NCBI RefSeq assembly: GCF_024169655.1
Contig: NZ_JALJWV010000001.1
Span: 4,384,001-4,448,000, forward strand
Direction: 5' to 3'
Origin: Pseudomonas marginalis
Lineage (GTDB): Bacteria > Pseudomonadota > Gammaproteobacteria > Pseudomonadales > Pseudomonadaceae
Length of the DNA stretch: 64,000 bases
Shown: positions 52,840-61,045 of the stretch, one piece after another
Position numbering within the stretch: the first letter of the stretch is position 1
Layout: each line of letters starts with the position of its first letter
The notes under the pieces: model-generated
What the model was told of the DNA's origin: nothing
What the model saw: the letters and a program-made list of their open reading frames with translations, nothing else
Databases searched by the model: none
Made by a program: the position numbers and the translations under genes

Positions 52840-54885
52840 TTAAATGGCATTAATCAGTGTGGTAAAGGTCTCTTGCGCAACCTTGATGATCTGCGACGAC
52901 GCGGTGTAGTACTGCTGAAACCTGATCATGTCGCCGGCCTCATCATCCAGGTTAACCCCGGACACCGAGTTGCGCGCTTCCTTGTTGGCACTGAGCAACG
53001 CGCCGGTGGCCGTTGTGTCGACGCCAGCCTGGCTCGCTTTGGAACCGACCTGCGACACGAGGCGACTGTTCGCCGCGACCAGACTCACGCCCGTGTTTCC
53101 GTCACCCATACCGACACTGGCCTTGGTCTGCAGGTCGAGCAGGGCCTGGGCGTTACGGCCGTCGGACTTACCACCACTGTTGAAGGCAAAGGTGGTGCTA
53201 TCACCCTCAGCCGGAGAACCGTTGACCGTCGTGTCGAACTTGAAGCTCTTGCCCGGGATCGCAGCACCGGCGGCGTCACGCATCGGCACATCCACGGTGA
53301 TCTTGTTGCCCTGCCCCGGAATGATGATGCCGGTGCCAATCGAATTGCCCTGCGCGTCATTCAGGGTATAAGGCTGAGTGCCATCGGCGGCCGCCTTGCC
53401 GAAGACCATTTTCACCGGCATCGAGTTCTCGATACCTGCACGCAACTGCGCCGTGTCGGCGCCGCCATGAATATCCAGCGGTACGGTCAAGGCGGGCTGG
53501 GTAAACGTACCCGTGCCGCTGTTGGTGTTGCTGCTGGTGCCCGCCAGTGGCCCGGCAAAGGCCAGCTTGTTCGCGTCGGTGAGCGCCACGCCAATGCCGC
53601 TTGCGCCAGTGGCGGTCGGGCTGACCTTGAAACTGTCTCCCAATGCCATCGGGCCCTTGCCGTCCAGCGACAGGGTGAAACCATCGATCGGTGTCGGCGG
53701 CGTGGCGGTGAGATCGACGACCCCCATGGACTTACCATCCGAGCGCAGCACCGTCACCTTGTTGAGGTTGGTGCTGTCGCTGAAGGTGACCTTGTAATCG
53801 AAGGTCGAGAGCTTGCTGCTGTCGCTGATCGACACATTCAGGTTACCTGAACCCGCACTATTCCCCGCAGCGCCCTGGCTGCGCGAAGCAACGGCGACCG
53901 CGCTGTTGACGTCATTGAACAATGACGCCCCAAAGTCACCGTTCAAATCCAGGCCTTGGCCCAGTTGATTGTTGAGGGTGTCCGCAGTCGCGATGGCGAT
54001 ACGTCCCAGGTCATTGATGGCCGGCATCAAGGCATCACTGCGATACCGCAGCAGGCCACCGATGCTTCCGCCGCTGACCACTGAACCCAGGTCCATGGCG
54101 GTGCCGCTCACATTCAGCTGGATGGTGTACTGACTGTTATCAGTGCTACTCGGCACAGCCGAAATAGTGTTGGAAATCCCCCCCTCCACCAGCGACTGGC
54201 CGCTGCCGGTGGTCACGCTGAACTGGCCGTTCTTCTCGGTGACCGTTACCCCGATCAACTCATTCAGCGAGCGAACCGCCTCGTTGCGCGAATCCAGCAG
54301 GTTGGCCGGCGCATTACCCGACGCACCCTGAACCTGGAAGATCTGTTTGTTGAGCGAGGCAATCGATGAGGTCAGTTGATTGACCTGATCACTCATGGTG
54401 CTCAACTGGCTGTTGATGGTTTCTTTCTGCTGAGTCAACTGGGTAGAGATTGAGTTGAAGCGATTGCTCAAGGTCTGGGCATTGCTGACCAGCAGTTGCC
54501 GGGCGGAAAGATCGTTGGGGTTGGACGATGCCGTCTGCAGGGTCGCAAAAAAGGAGCTGAGCACCGACGACAGGCCAGTGCTTTTGTCCGACAGGACCTT
54601 ATCCACGGCACCGATCTGGTCCTGATAAGCCTTGGCGTCATTATTCAGCGCAGTACTGTTCTGGTAAGCCGTGTCCAGGTACTCGTTGTACACGCGCCGC
54701 ACATCCGCCAGCGTGGTACCACTGCCGATGAATACGCCGCCAAACGCGTTCGAGGCGCTGGAGTTCTGAAGGGTCTGCTGACGTGAGTAGCCCGCGGTGT
54801 TAGCGTTGGCGATGTTGTTACTTAAGACCGACAACGATCCCTGAGCGGCGTTCAGCCCCGACATCCCGATATTGAGCAAACTCAT
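52840..54885 (-). CDS. flgK: Hook-associated protein FlgK (HAP1)
   Basis: 681 residues starting MSLLNIGMSGLNAAQGSLSVLSNNIANANTAGYSRQ, the FlgK signature. The C-terminus has the rod/hook motif SGVNLDDEAGDMIRFQQYYTASSQIIKVAQETF. A large variable domain lies between about residues 330 and 590. It lies 10 bp after flgJ. Confidence 0.95.
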   Translation of the reverse strand: MSLLNIGMSGLNAAQGSLSVLSNNIANANTAGYSRQQTLQNSSASNAFGGVFIGSGTTLADVRRVYNEYLDTAYQNSTALNNDAKAYQDQIGAVDKVLSDKSTGLSSVLSSFFATLQTASSNPNDLSARQLLVSNAQTLSNRFNSISTQLTQQKETINSQLSTMSDQVNQLTSSIASLNKQIFQVQGASGNAPANLLDSRNEAVRSLNELIGVTVTEKNGQFSVTTGSGQSLVEGGISNTISAVPSSTDNSQYTIQLNVSGTAMDLGSVVSGGSIGGLLRYRSDALMPAINDLGRIAIATADTLNNQLGQGLDLNGDFGASLFNDVNSAVAVASRSQGAAGNSAGSGNLNVSISDSSKLSTFDYKVTFSDSTNLNKVTVLRSDGKSMGVVDLTATPPTPIDGFTLSLDGKGPMALGDSFKVSPTATGASGIGVALTDANKLAFAGPLAGTSSNTNSGTGTFTQPALTVPLDIHGGADTAQLRAGIENSMPVKMVFGKAAADGTQPYTLNDAQGNSIGTGIIIPGQGNKITVDVPMRDAAGAAIPGKSFKFDTTVNGSPAEGDSTTFAFNSGGKSDGRNAQALLDLQTKASVGMGDGNTGVSLVAANSRLVSQVGSKASQAGVDTTATGALLSANKEARNSVSGVNLDDEAGDMIRFQQYYTASSQIIKVAQETFTTLINAI

Positions 54886-54895
54886 GGTTCAGACC

Positions 54896-56155
54896 TTATA
54901 AATGTATGGTTGCGCCCGCGACAGCGTAGTTCTGGTAGCTGTTCATCGTTTTGGCAATCTGCGAAATCTTGCTGGCGTAATCCGGATCGGTGGCATAACC
55001 GGCTTTTTGCAACTCGCGCACAAACTGTTCCGGGTTGTCGGCTGACTTCACAACTTCTTTATAGCGATCATTGCTTTGCAACAACGTCACCAGGTCATGG
55101 AAGCTGTCCTGGTAGGAATCGTAGGAACGGAACTGCGCCGTTTCCTTGACCATCGCCCCATCGCGAAACTCGCTGGTGATCGCGCGGGCCTGGCCGCCCT
55201 GCCAGCTCTGGCCGGCCTTGATACCGAACAGGTTGTGACTGCTGCTGCCATCGCCGGCGCGCATTACCGATTTGCCCCAACCGGTTTCCAGGGCGGCCTG
55301 GGCCACCAGGTACTTCGGATCGACACCGATACGCGCCGCTGCGGCCTTGGCCATCGGCAACATGGTGGCGACAAATTCATCCTGGGAGCTGAAGGCTTTC
55401 TTCGCCGGTGCCAGCGGCGGCTGGGCCACGGCGCGACCGTAGACCTGCATGCGGCCGCTGGACACGGCCAAGCTGCGTGCGCTGCTGTTGATCACGCCGT
55501 CATCCGCGGCGCTGTTACGCAGTGGCGCGCGGTTGGCATCGATAGCGACCGGCGCAGTCGGCACGATGCCGGCGAGCAGTCGATCGGTCAGCTTGCTCGG
55601 CAAGGCGATACGGCGCTGGTTCATCAGCGCCACGTCGTTGGTGTGAGCGCTGGCGCCTTCGGCGACGGCCACACGGTAGGCCCACAGCGGTCGCTGGCCA
55701 TTGGAGCGGCCCAACGGCCCAGCCGCTTGAGTGCCGGCGGCGATTTCAGTCGGCACATCGACTTTTTTCACCGGCTCAGCCGCCGCCGGCCCCTGCAAGG
55801 TGGCCGCCTGGGCGTCCACCGGTTTGTTCTTCTGCATCTGGCGCATCAGCACGTCGGCCAGGCCGATACCACCGCCCTCGCGGGACATCGAGACGGCCAG
55901 TTGCTGGTCGTACATTTCCTGGTACTGCTTGGCGGCCGGGGTGTTCAGCGGATTGTCCTTGCCCAGGGCATCGGTGGCCGAGCGCATGGACTTGAGCATC
56001 TCGCTCAGAAACAGCGACTCGAACTCCTGCGCCACTTTGCGCATGTTGCCGTCGCTGTTCTTGTCGGCACCGACCTTGAGCTGGTTAAGCCGGTTCAAGT
56101 CGGAATAAGACCCCGAGTCCGCCGTGCTGCTGATCCCGCTGTTGCGCATATCCAT
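54896..56155 (-). CDS. flgJ: Rod assembly protein and muramidase FlgJ
   Basis: 419 residues if begun at the ATG at 56155, which has GAGG eight bases upstream; an ATG two codons earlier is only two bases from that site. The N-terminal rod-binding domain (residues about 35-110, FESLFLSEMLKSMR) is followed by a linker and a C-terminal GH73 glucosaminidase domain (about 265-415, AQAALETGWGKSVM with the catalytic Glu). It is the dual-domain type that opens the cell wall for the rod. Confidence 0.94.
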   Translation of the reverse strand: MDMRNSGISSTADSGSYSDLNRLNQLKVGADKNSDGNMRKVAQEFESLFLSEMLKSMRSATDALGKDNPLNTPAAKQYQEMYDQQLAVSMSREGGGIGLADVLMRQMQKNKPVDAQAATLQGPAAAEPVKKVDVPTEIAAGTQAAGPLGRSNGQRPLWAYRVAVAEGASAHTNDVALMNQRRIALPSKLTDRLLAGIVPTAPVAIDANRAPLRNSAADDGVINSSARSLAVSSGRMQVYGRAVAQPPLAPAKKAFSSQDEFVATMLPMAKAAAARIGVDPKYLVAQAALETGWGKSVMRAGDGSSSHNLFGIKAGQSWQGGQARAITSEFRDGAMVKETAQFRSYDSYQDSFHDLVTLLQSNDRYKEVVKSADNPEQFVRELQKAGYATDPDYASKISQIAKTMNSYQNYAVAGATIHL

Positions 56156-56165
56156 GGCCATGACC

Positions 56166-57281
56166 TCAGATCACGATCAGGTCGGCTTGCAAGGCGCCGG
56201 CCTGTTTCAAGGCTTCGAGGATCGCCATCAAGTCGCCGGGCGCTGCGCCCACCTGGTTCACCGCGCGGACAATCTCGTCCAGGGTGGTGCCGGGGCCGAA
56301 CTTGAACATCGGCTTGGCTTCTTGCTGGGCATTCACCCGCGAACGCGGCACCACGGCGGTCTGGCCATTGGACAACGGCCCAGGCTGGCTGACGATCGGG
56401 TCTTCGGTGATGGTCACGGTCAGGCTGCCGTGAGTCACAGCGGCTGGCGAGACCTTGACGTTCTGGCCGATCACAATGGTGCCGGTGCGCGAGTTGATGA
56501 TGACCTTGGCCACCGCCTGGCCTGGGTCGACTTCGAGGTTTTCCAGGATCGACAGGTAGTCCACACGCTGGCTCGGGTCCAGCGGCGCGGTAACCCGGAT
56601 CGAGCCGCCGTCGATGGCCTGGGCCACGCCAGGGCCGAGCATGTCGTTGATCTTGTCGACCACACGCTTGGCGGTGGTGAAGTCGGAACGGTTGAGGTTC
56701 AGGGTCAGGCTGTTGCCCTGGTTGAAGCCGCTGGGCACGGTGCGTTCAACTGTGGCGCCGCCGGGGATGCGACCGGCCGAGGGCACGTTCACCGTAATCT
56801 TCGAACCGTCGCGACCTTCGGCATCAAATCCGCCCACCACCAGGTTGCCCTGGGCGATGGCGTAGACGTTGCCGTCGATACCTTTGAGCGGCGTCATCAA
56901 CAGGGTGCCGCCGCGCAGGCTTTTCGAGTTACCGATGGACGACACGGTGATGTCCACTACCTGACCCGGCTTGGAGAACGCCGGCAAGTCGGCACTGATC
57001 GACACGGCCGCGACGTTTTTCAGTTGCACAGTGCCCGAGCCCGACGGCACCTTGATGCCGAACTGCGAGAGCATGTTGTTGAAGGTCTGCAGGGTGAACG
57101 GGGTCTGGGTGGTCTGGTCACCCGTACCGTTGAGCCCGACCACCAGGCCATAGCCGATCAACTGGTTGGAACGCACGCCGGAAATGCTGGCGATGTCTTT
57201 CAGGCGTTCGGCCTGGGCGACTGCGCTCAGGGACAGCAACAGTGCCGCCGCCATCAGCTGTTTGAATTTCAAAGTGGCCAC
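56166..57281 (-). CDS. flgI: Flagellar P-ring protein FlgI
   Basis: 371 residues from the GTG at 57281. A TTG at 57272 gives 368 residues and sits five bases from AGGTGG, so it may be the real start. A signal peptide ends in AVAQA, then ERLKDIASISGVRSNQLIGYGLVVGLNGTGDQT, the FlgI signature. It is a periplasmic ring protein around the rod. Its frame begins directly after the flgH stop. Confidence 0.94.
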   Translation of the reverse strand: MATLKFKQLMAAALLLSLSAVAQAERLKDIASISGVRSNQLIGYGLVVGLNGTGDQTTQTPFTLQTFNNMLSQFGIKVPSGSGTVQLKNVAAVSISADLPAFSKPGQVVDITVSSIGNSKSLRGGTLLMTPLKGIDGNVYAIAQGNLVVGGFDAEGRDGSKITVNVPSAGRIPGGATVERTVPSGFNQGNSLTLNLNRSDFTTAKRVVDKINDMLGPGVAQAIDGGSIRVTAPLDPSQRVDYLSILENLEVDPGQAVAKVIINSRTGTIVIGQNVKVSPAAVTHGSLTVTITEDPIVSQPGPLSNGQTAVVPRSRVNAQQEAKPMFKFGPGTTLDEIVRAVNQVGAAPGDLMAILEALKQAGALQADLIVI

Positions 57282-57977
57282 CTAGAAAGGGAACAGCGGG
57301 CTAAGGAAGAAACGGTCGAACCAGCCCGGCTGACTCGCATCAGCAAACGAACCCGTACCCGAGTAGGTAATACGCGCATCGGCAATGCGCGTCGACGATA
57401 CGGTGTTGTCGGTGGCAATGTCGTCGGCACGGACCATGCCGGCGATGCGCACCAGTTCATCACCACTGTTGAGGGTCATCCACTTCTCACCGCGCACGGC
57501 GATGATGCCGTTGGGCAATACATCGGCCACCGTCACGGTGATCGAACCGGTCAGGCTGTTGTTCTGTCCAGCGGAGCTCTTGCCGTTGGTGGCACGGTCA
57601 CCGCTGTAGCCTGCGCTCAAGCTCAAGTCACCACTGCCCAAGGGGTTGTTGGTGTTCGGCACGGCACCAAACAACGAGGTCAGGCCAATACCGGTCTTGC
57701 TGGTCTTGTCCACTTGGGAGTTGGCGTTCTTGCTGGCCGTGGTTTTCTCGTTGAGGGTGATAGTGATGATGTCACCGACCCGGAACGCCTTGCGGTCGCT
57801 GTACAGGTTCTGTTCGAAACCGGCCTGATAGATCGAGCCATTGTTGGCCGCCGCCGGCAACGGCGTGCGCGGCAACACCGGCGCGTAGTACGGGTCATTG
57901 GGTTTTGGCGTCGGGGCGACACAGCCCGCGAGCACGGCAATCCCACTCAATGCCAGAACGGAAACATAGCGATTCAT
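57282..57977 (-). CDS. flgH: Flagellar L-ring lipoprotein FlgH
   Basis: 231 residues from the ATG at 57977. A lipoprotein signal peptide with lipobox LAGC (Cys19), then the conserved VGDIITITLNEKTTASKNAN and LPNGIIAVRGEKWM blocks. It is the outer-membrane ring protein. The longer frame to 58022 is not supported. Confidence 0.95.
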   Translation of the reverse strand: MNRYVSVLALSGIAVLAGCVAPTPKPNDPYYAPVLPRTPLPAAANNGSIYQAGFEQNLYSDRKAFRVGDIITITLNEKTTASKNANSQVDKTSKTGIGLTSLFGAVPNTNNPLGSGDLSLSAGYSGDRATNGKSSAGQNNSLTGSITVTVADVLPNGIIAVRGEKWMTLNSGDELVRIAGMVRADDIATDNTVSSTRIADARITYSGTGSFADASQPGWFDRFFLSPLFPF

Positions 57978-58030
57978 GACCCTAACCTCACGGTGTTGCA
58001 GGCGCCCTAAGGAGCGCCCCATAGACTTGA

Positions 58031-58816
58031 TTACAGATTCTGCGTAACGAACGAAAGCATCTGATCGGCAGTGGAAATCACCTTGGAGTTCATCTCGTAG
58101 GCGCGCTGAGTGGTGATCATGTTGACCATCTCTTCCACGGTGCTGACGTTGGAGGTTTCCAGGGTGCTTTGCAGCGTGGTGCCGAAGCCGTTCAGGCCAG
58201 GGGTGCCGATTTGCGGTGCACCACTGGAGGCGGTTTCCAGGAACAGGTTGCCACCTATGGCTTGCAGGCCGGCCGGGTTGATGAAGTCGGCGGTTTGCAG
58301 GTTGCCGATCACTTGCGACGCCGGGTTGCCAGCCACGGTGATGGACACGGTGCCATCGTTGCCGACGGTGAAGGTCTGGGCATTGGCAGGCACGATGATG
58401 GCCGGCTCCAGGGCAAAACCGCTGGCCGTGACGACCTGGCCGTTGGAGTCCAGGTGGAAAGTACCATCACGACTGTAAGACGTAGTCCCGTCTGGTTGCA
58501 GGATCTGGAAGAACCCTTTGCCGTTGATCGCCATGTCCAGAGGCTGACCGGTCTGCTGCAGGTTACCGGCCGTGAAATTTTTCTGGGTACCGACGATCTG
58601 CACACCGGTACCCAATTGCAGGCCCGACGGCAGTTCGCTGTCCTGGGTCGACTGGGCACCTGGCTGGCGCTTGATCTGATAGAGCAAGTCCTGGAACTCG
58701 GCGCGATCACGTTTGAAACCCGTGGTCGAAACGTTCGCCAGGTTGTTGGAAATAGTGGTCAGGTTGGTGTCCTGGGCGGACAGACCTGTTTTGGCAACCC
58801 ATAGAGCCGGAAGCAT
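58031..58816 (-). CDS. flgG: Distal rod protein FlgG
   Basis: 261 residues starting MLPALWVAKTGLSAQDTNLTTISNNLANVSTTGFKRDRAEF, the FlgG rod signature. The conserved C-terminal block VNMITTQRAYEMNSKVISTADQM is present. It lies 67 bp after flgF and 53 bp before flgH. Confidence 0.96.
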   Translation of the reverse strand: MLPALWVAKTGLSAQDTNLTTISNNLANVSTTGFKRDRAEFQDLLYQIKRQPGAQSTQDSELPSGLQLGTGVQIVGTQKNFTAGNLQQTGQPLDMAINGKGFFQILQPDGTTSYSRDGTFHLDSNGQVVTASGFALEPAIIVPANAQTFTVGNDGTVSITVAGNPASQVIGNLQTADFINPAGLQAIGGNLFLETASSGAPQIGTPGLNGFGTTLQSTLETSNVSTVEEMVNMITTQRAYEMNSKVISTADQMLSFVTQNL

Positions 58817-58883
58817 GCTGTTCTCCTTCGTGCGCCTGTTTGTTGGCGCTGCGCCGCAAAATTAGTATTCAGTGAAACCGCAA

Positions 58884-59624
58884 TCAGCTCATCGCCAGAA
58901 CGCGGGTCATGGCCTGGTCGTCTTCTTTAGCGCTGTTCATCATCTTGATGTGCAGCTCGAACTGCTTGGAAAGCGCCAGCACCGCGGTCATTTCTTCCAC
59001 CGCATTGACGTTGCTCGCCTGCAGGAAACCCGAGGTCAGCTTGACGTTCGCGTCGACCTGGGCCGGCTGGCCGTCCTTGGTATGGATGGTGCCGTCCAGG
59101 CCTTTGGTCATGTTCTTGAGGTCGGGCTGGACCAGCTTGATCCGATCCACTTCAGCCATCACCCGTGGGCCTTCACCCATCGCACGGATGCTGACGGTGC
59201 CGTCGGCGCCCACCTCGATCTTCTGCTGCGGCGGCACGGCGATCGGGCCACCGTTGCCCATGATCGGCATACCATTGCCGGCCCGCAGCACGCCGAGCGC
59301 ATCCACATTCATACTGGCGCTGCGCACGTAGGCTTCGCCGCCATCTGGGGTTTGCACGGCCATCCAGCCGTCACCGCTGACCGCCACATCGAGGTCACGA
59401 CCGGTTTCGATCATGGCGCCCGGAGAGAAATCGGTGGCGGGCCGCTCGGTCAGGGCAAAGGCCCGCGCCGGAAAGCTGTCGCCGAACACCGGCATCGAGC
59501 GCGCCTGCTCCAGATCGCGCTGGAAGCCGTTGGTGGAAATGTTCGCCAGATTGTTGGCATGGGCCTTCTGCGCCAGAGCATTCTGGCTGGCGCCGGTCAT
59601 TGCCACGTAAAGGTACTTGTCCAC
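58884..59624 (-). CDS. flgF: Proximal rod protein FlgF
   Basis: 246 residues from a GTG at 59624, with GAGG seven bases upstream. N-terminal rod motif NALAQKAHANNLANISTNGFQRD and C-terminal EEMTAVLALSKQFELHIKMM. It is the first gene of this flg run. flgB-flgE, which usually precede it in P. aeruginosa, are not upstream here. Confidence 0.95.
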   Translation of the reverse strand: MDKYLYVAMTGASQNALAQKAHANNLANISTNGFQRDLEQARSMPVFGDSFPARAFALTERPATDFSPGAMIETGRDLDVAVSGDGWMAVQTPDGGEAYVRSASMNVDALGVLRAGNGMPIMGNGGPIAVPPQQKIEVGADGTVSIRAMGEGPRVMAEVDRIKLVQPDLKNMTKGLDGTIHTKDGQPAQVDANVKLTSGFLQASNVNAVEEMTAVLALSKQFELHIKMMNSAKEDDQAMTRVLAMS

Positions 59625-60222
59625 GCTCTATCCTCTTTCTGACGGACGCTTGCCGCCCACCGCTGTACTGATGAGACTTAAGCAATTTGCGAACCAACTT
59701 TCTAAAAGCGCAGAAAGTCCAGGCGGGGCAAGGGTTTGCGCCAAGGCGTCGAAAAAGGCCGGCCCAGGAGGAGTCGAAAAAACGGCGGAGTTATGCCGCT
59801 GACGGCAAAGGTTGGAGTCCTGCGGGCGTTTTCAAGTACTCAAGCGCTACGGCATTGGATGGTCGCGGACGAAGCCGAACCGCTGAAACACTTGGCAAGC
59901 CACTGGACACTTGCCCTCCCCCTTGGCCATCTCGAAACGACTGGCCCGAAGTTTTATTGTCCACTCATTACAAACCCCAAAAAAGCCGCATACCTGACGG
60001 CACCGCAAATGAGTGAGCGCATATGTAATTCTCTTGTTTTTTATAACCATCAGACAAACCCAACCCCAAACAAGAATACTCCGATAGCCTTTTACATTTA
60101 CTGATCAAAACCCGCTTGGCGATTAAATGCAGCCCTCGTAACTTCACCCCATCGCAAAGCAGTCATGACTACTTTCCGATCATTCGTGCCCTACCAACTA
60201 ATTAACGCTTAAGGATATTTAA
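59625..60222. other. Intergenic region between flgF and the unknown plus-strand gene
   Basis: 598 bp with the flgF sigma-54 promoter (59682-59696). The part from about 59990 on is AT-rich. It ends with an AAGGAT ribosome-binding site for the 60223 gene. Overlapping short ORFs at 59617-60104 show no ribosome-binding site, recognisable product or consistent codon use, and were not called. Confidence 0.6.
59682..59696 (-). promoter_or_regulatory. Sigma-54 promoter of flgF
   Basis: Minus strand TGGTTCG-CAAA-TTGC followed by T: GG and GC at exact spacing, two mismatches in the -24 block, 57 bp before the flgF GTG. Confidence 0.72.
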
Positions 60223-61005
60223 ATGTCTGGCATTTGTAACTCTCCCTGTATGCAAGAAGCGACAAACTGGCAAGCACACTTTTCTTATAACAAGCTTCTC
60301 GATATATTTGAGCCGCTAAGCGCCCGTCCTTCCGAACAACGGCGCCAATTTGAGACGGCCCCAGACTTAACCCCAAACAATTACGCGAAAAACACGGATT
60401 GGGAAAATAAGTTTGGCGCACAACTGCCCTGCTGCGACGTCAACCCAACGGTCTTCGCACTACAAAAACTGCTGCAGAGCCTCCCGAGCAGGACCTTTGA
60501 GATCGACTTTGGCGTGTCCGCTAATGATGTGCGCAGCGGCAAGTTCGGCCCCTTGTCGCGCAGCGCACTCAATGAACTGGAAAAACTGGATAAACACCAG
60601 GATTACCGAATGGTCTCAATCTCTAAAGAAGAGAATGAAATGATGAGTGGCGGAGTATTTTGGGTCCCGCAAAAAGGTGGCGCCGCCATCGAAATCGAAA
60701 GTCGCAAAGAAGGTAGATTATTTCCACCCCATGGTGCGGCGTTGCTCGAACACATCGACCTGTTAATGCTCGAACCCAAAAGCACCAATGAAGGGATATC
60801 TACCGACGAACTGAGATCCGGAAAGTACGGAGCGCTGTCCCCTGACATTACTAAGAGCCTTGAGGGACTGCCGAAAAACAAGAACTACAACCTGGGCGTA
60901 CTCTTCCCCGAGACTCCGAATCAAGAACCTAATCTGGCCTGGATAGAAAAGGAGACGGGTAGCTCCGTCGTCATAGGCCCGGACAGGGGGTTCCTGGTGT
61001 TTTAA
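60223..61005 (+). CDS. Protein of unknown function with an internal duplication
   Basis: 260 residues, well placed AGGA ribosome-binding site seven bases before the ATG. I do not recognise the family. No signal peptide or membrane helix is visible. Residues about 97-160 and 191-252 are diverged copies of one module. Each opens with G(V/I)S(A/T)(N/D)(D/E)(V/L)RSGK(F/Y)G(P/A)LS, continues with a helix, then a Tyr-containing strand and ends in a short beta-rich segment. The N-terminal 95 residues have no repeat and contain CxxxC and CC pairs (Cys5, Cys9, Cys70, Cys71). Base composition is clearly AT-richer than the flanking genes, which suggests acquisition by transfer. It is convergent with phhR and alone on its strand. 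An effector or toxin is possible but unsupported. Confidence 0.7.
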   Translation: MSGICNSPCMQEATNWQAHFSYNKLLDIFEPLSARPSEQRRQFETAPDLTPNNYAKNTDWENKFGAQLPCCDVNPTVFALQKLLQSLPSRTFEIDFGVSANDVRSGKFGPLSRSALNELEKLDKHQDYRMVSISKEENEMMSGGVFWVPQKGGAAIEIESRKEGRLFPPHGAALLEHIDLLMLEPKSTNEGISTDELRSGKYGALSPDITKSLEGLPKNKNYNLGVLFPETPNQEPNLAWIEKETGSSVVIGPDRGFLVF

Positions 61006-61045
61006 CGCTGCCGGCCACCGCAGAACAACCTGAACATAGCGCCTT

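Noticed and set aside
56124..58010. 628-residue plus-strand ORF opposite flgI/flgH
   Set aside because: Antisense frame; flgI and flgH are complete and canonical.
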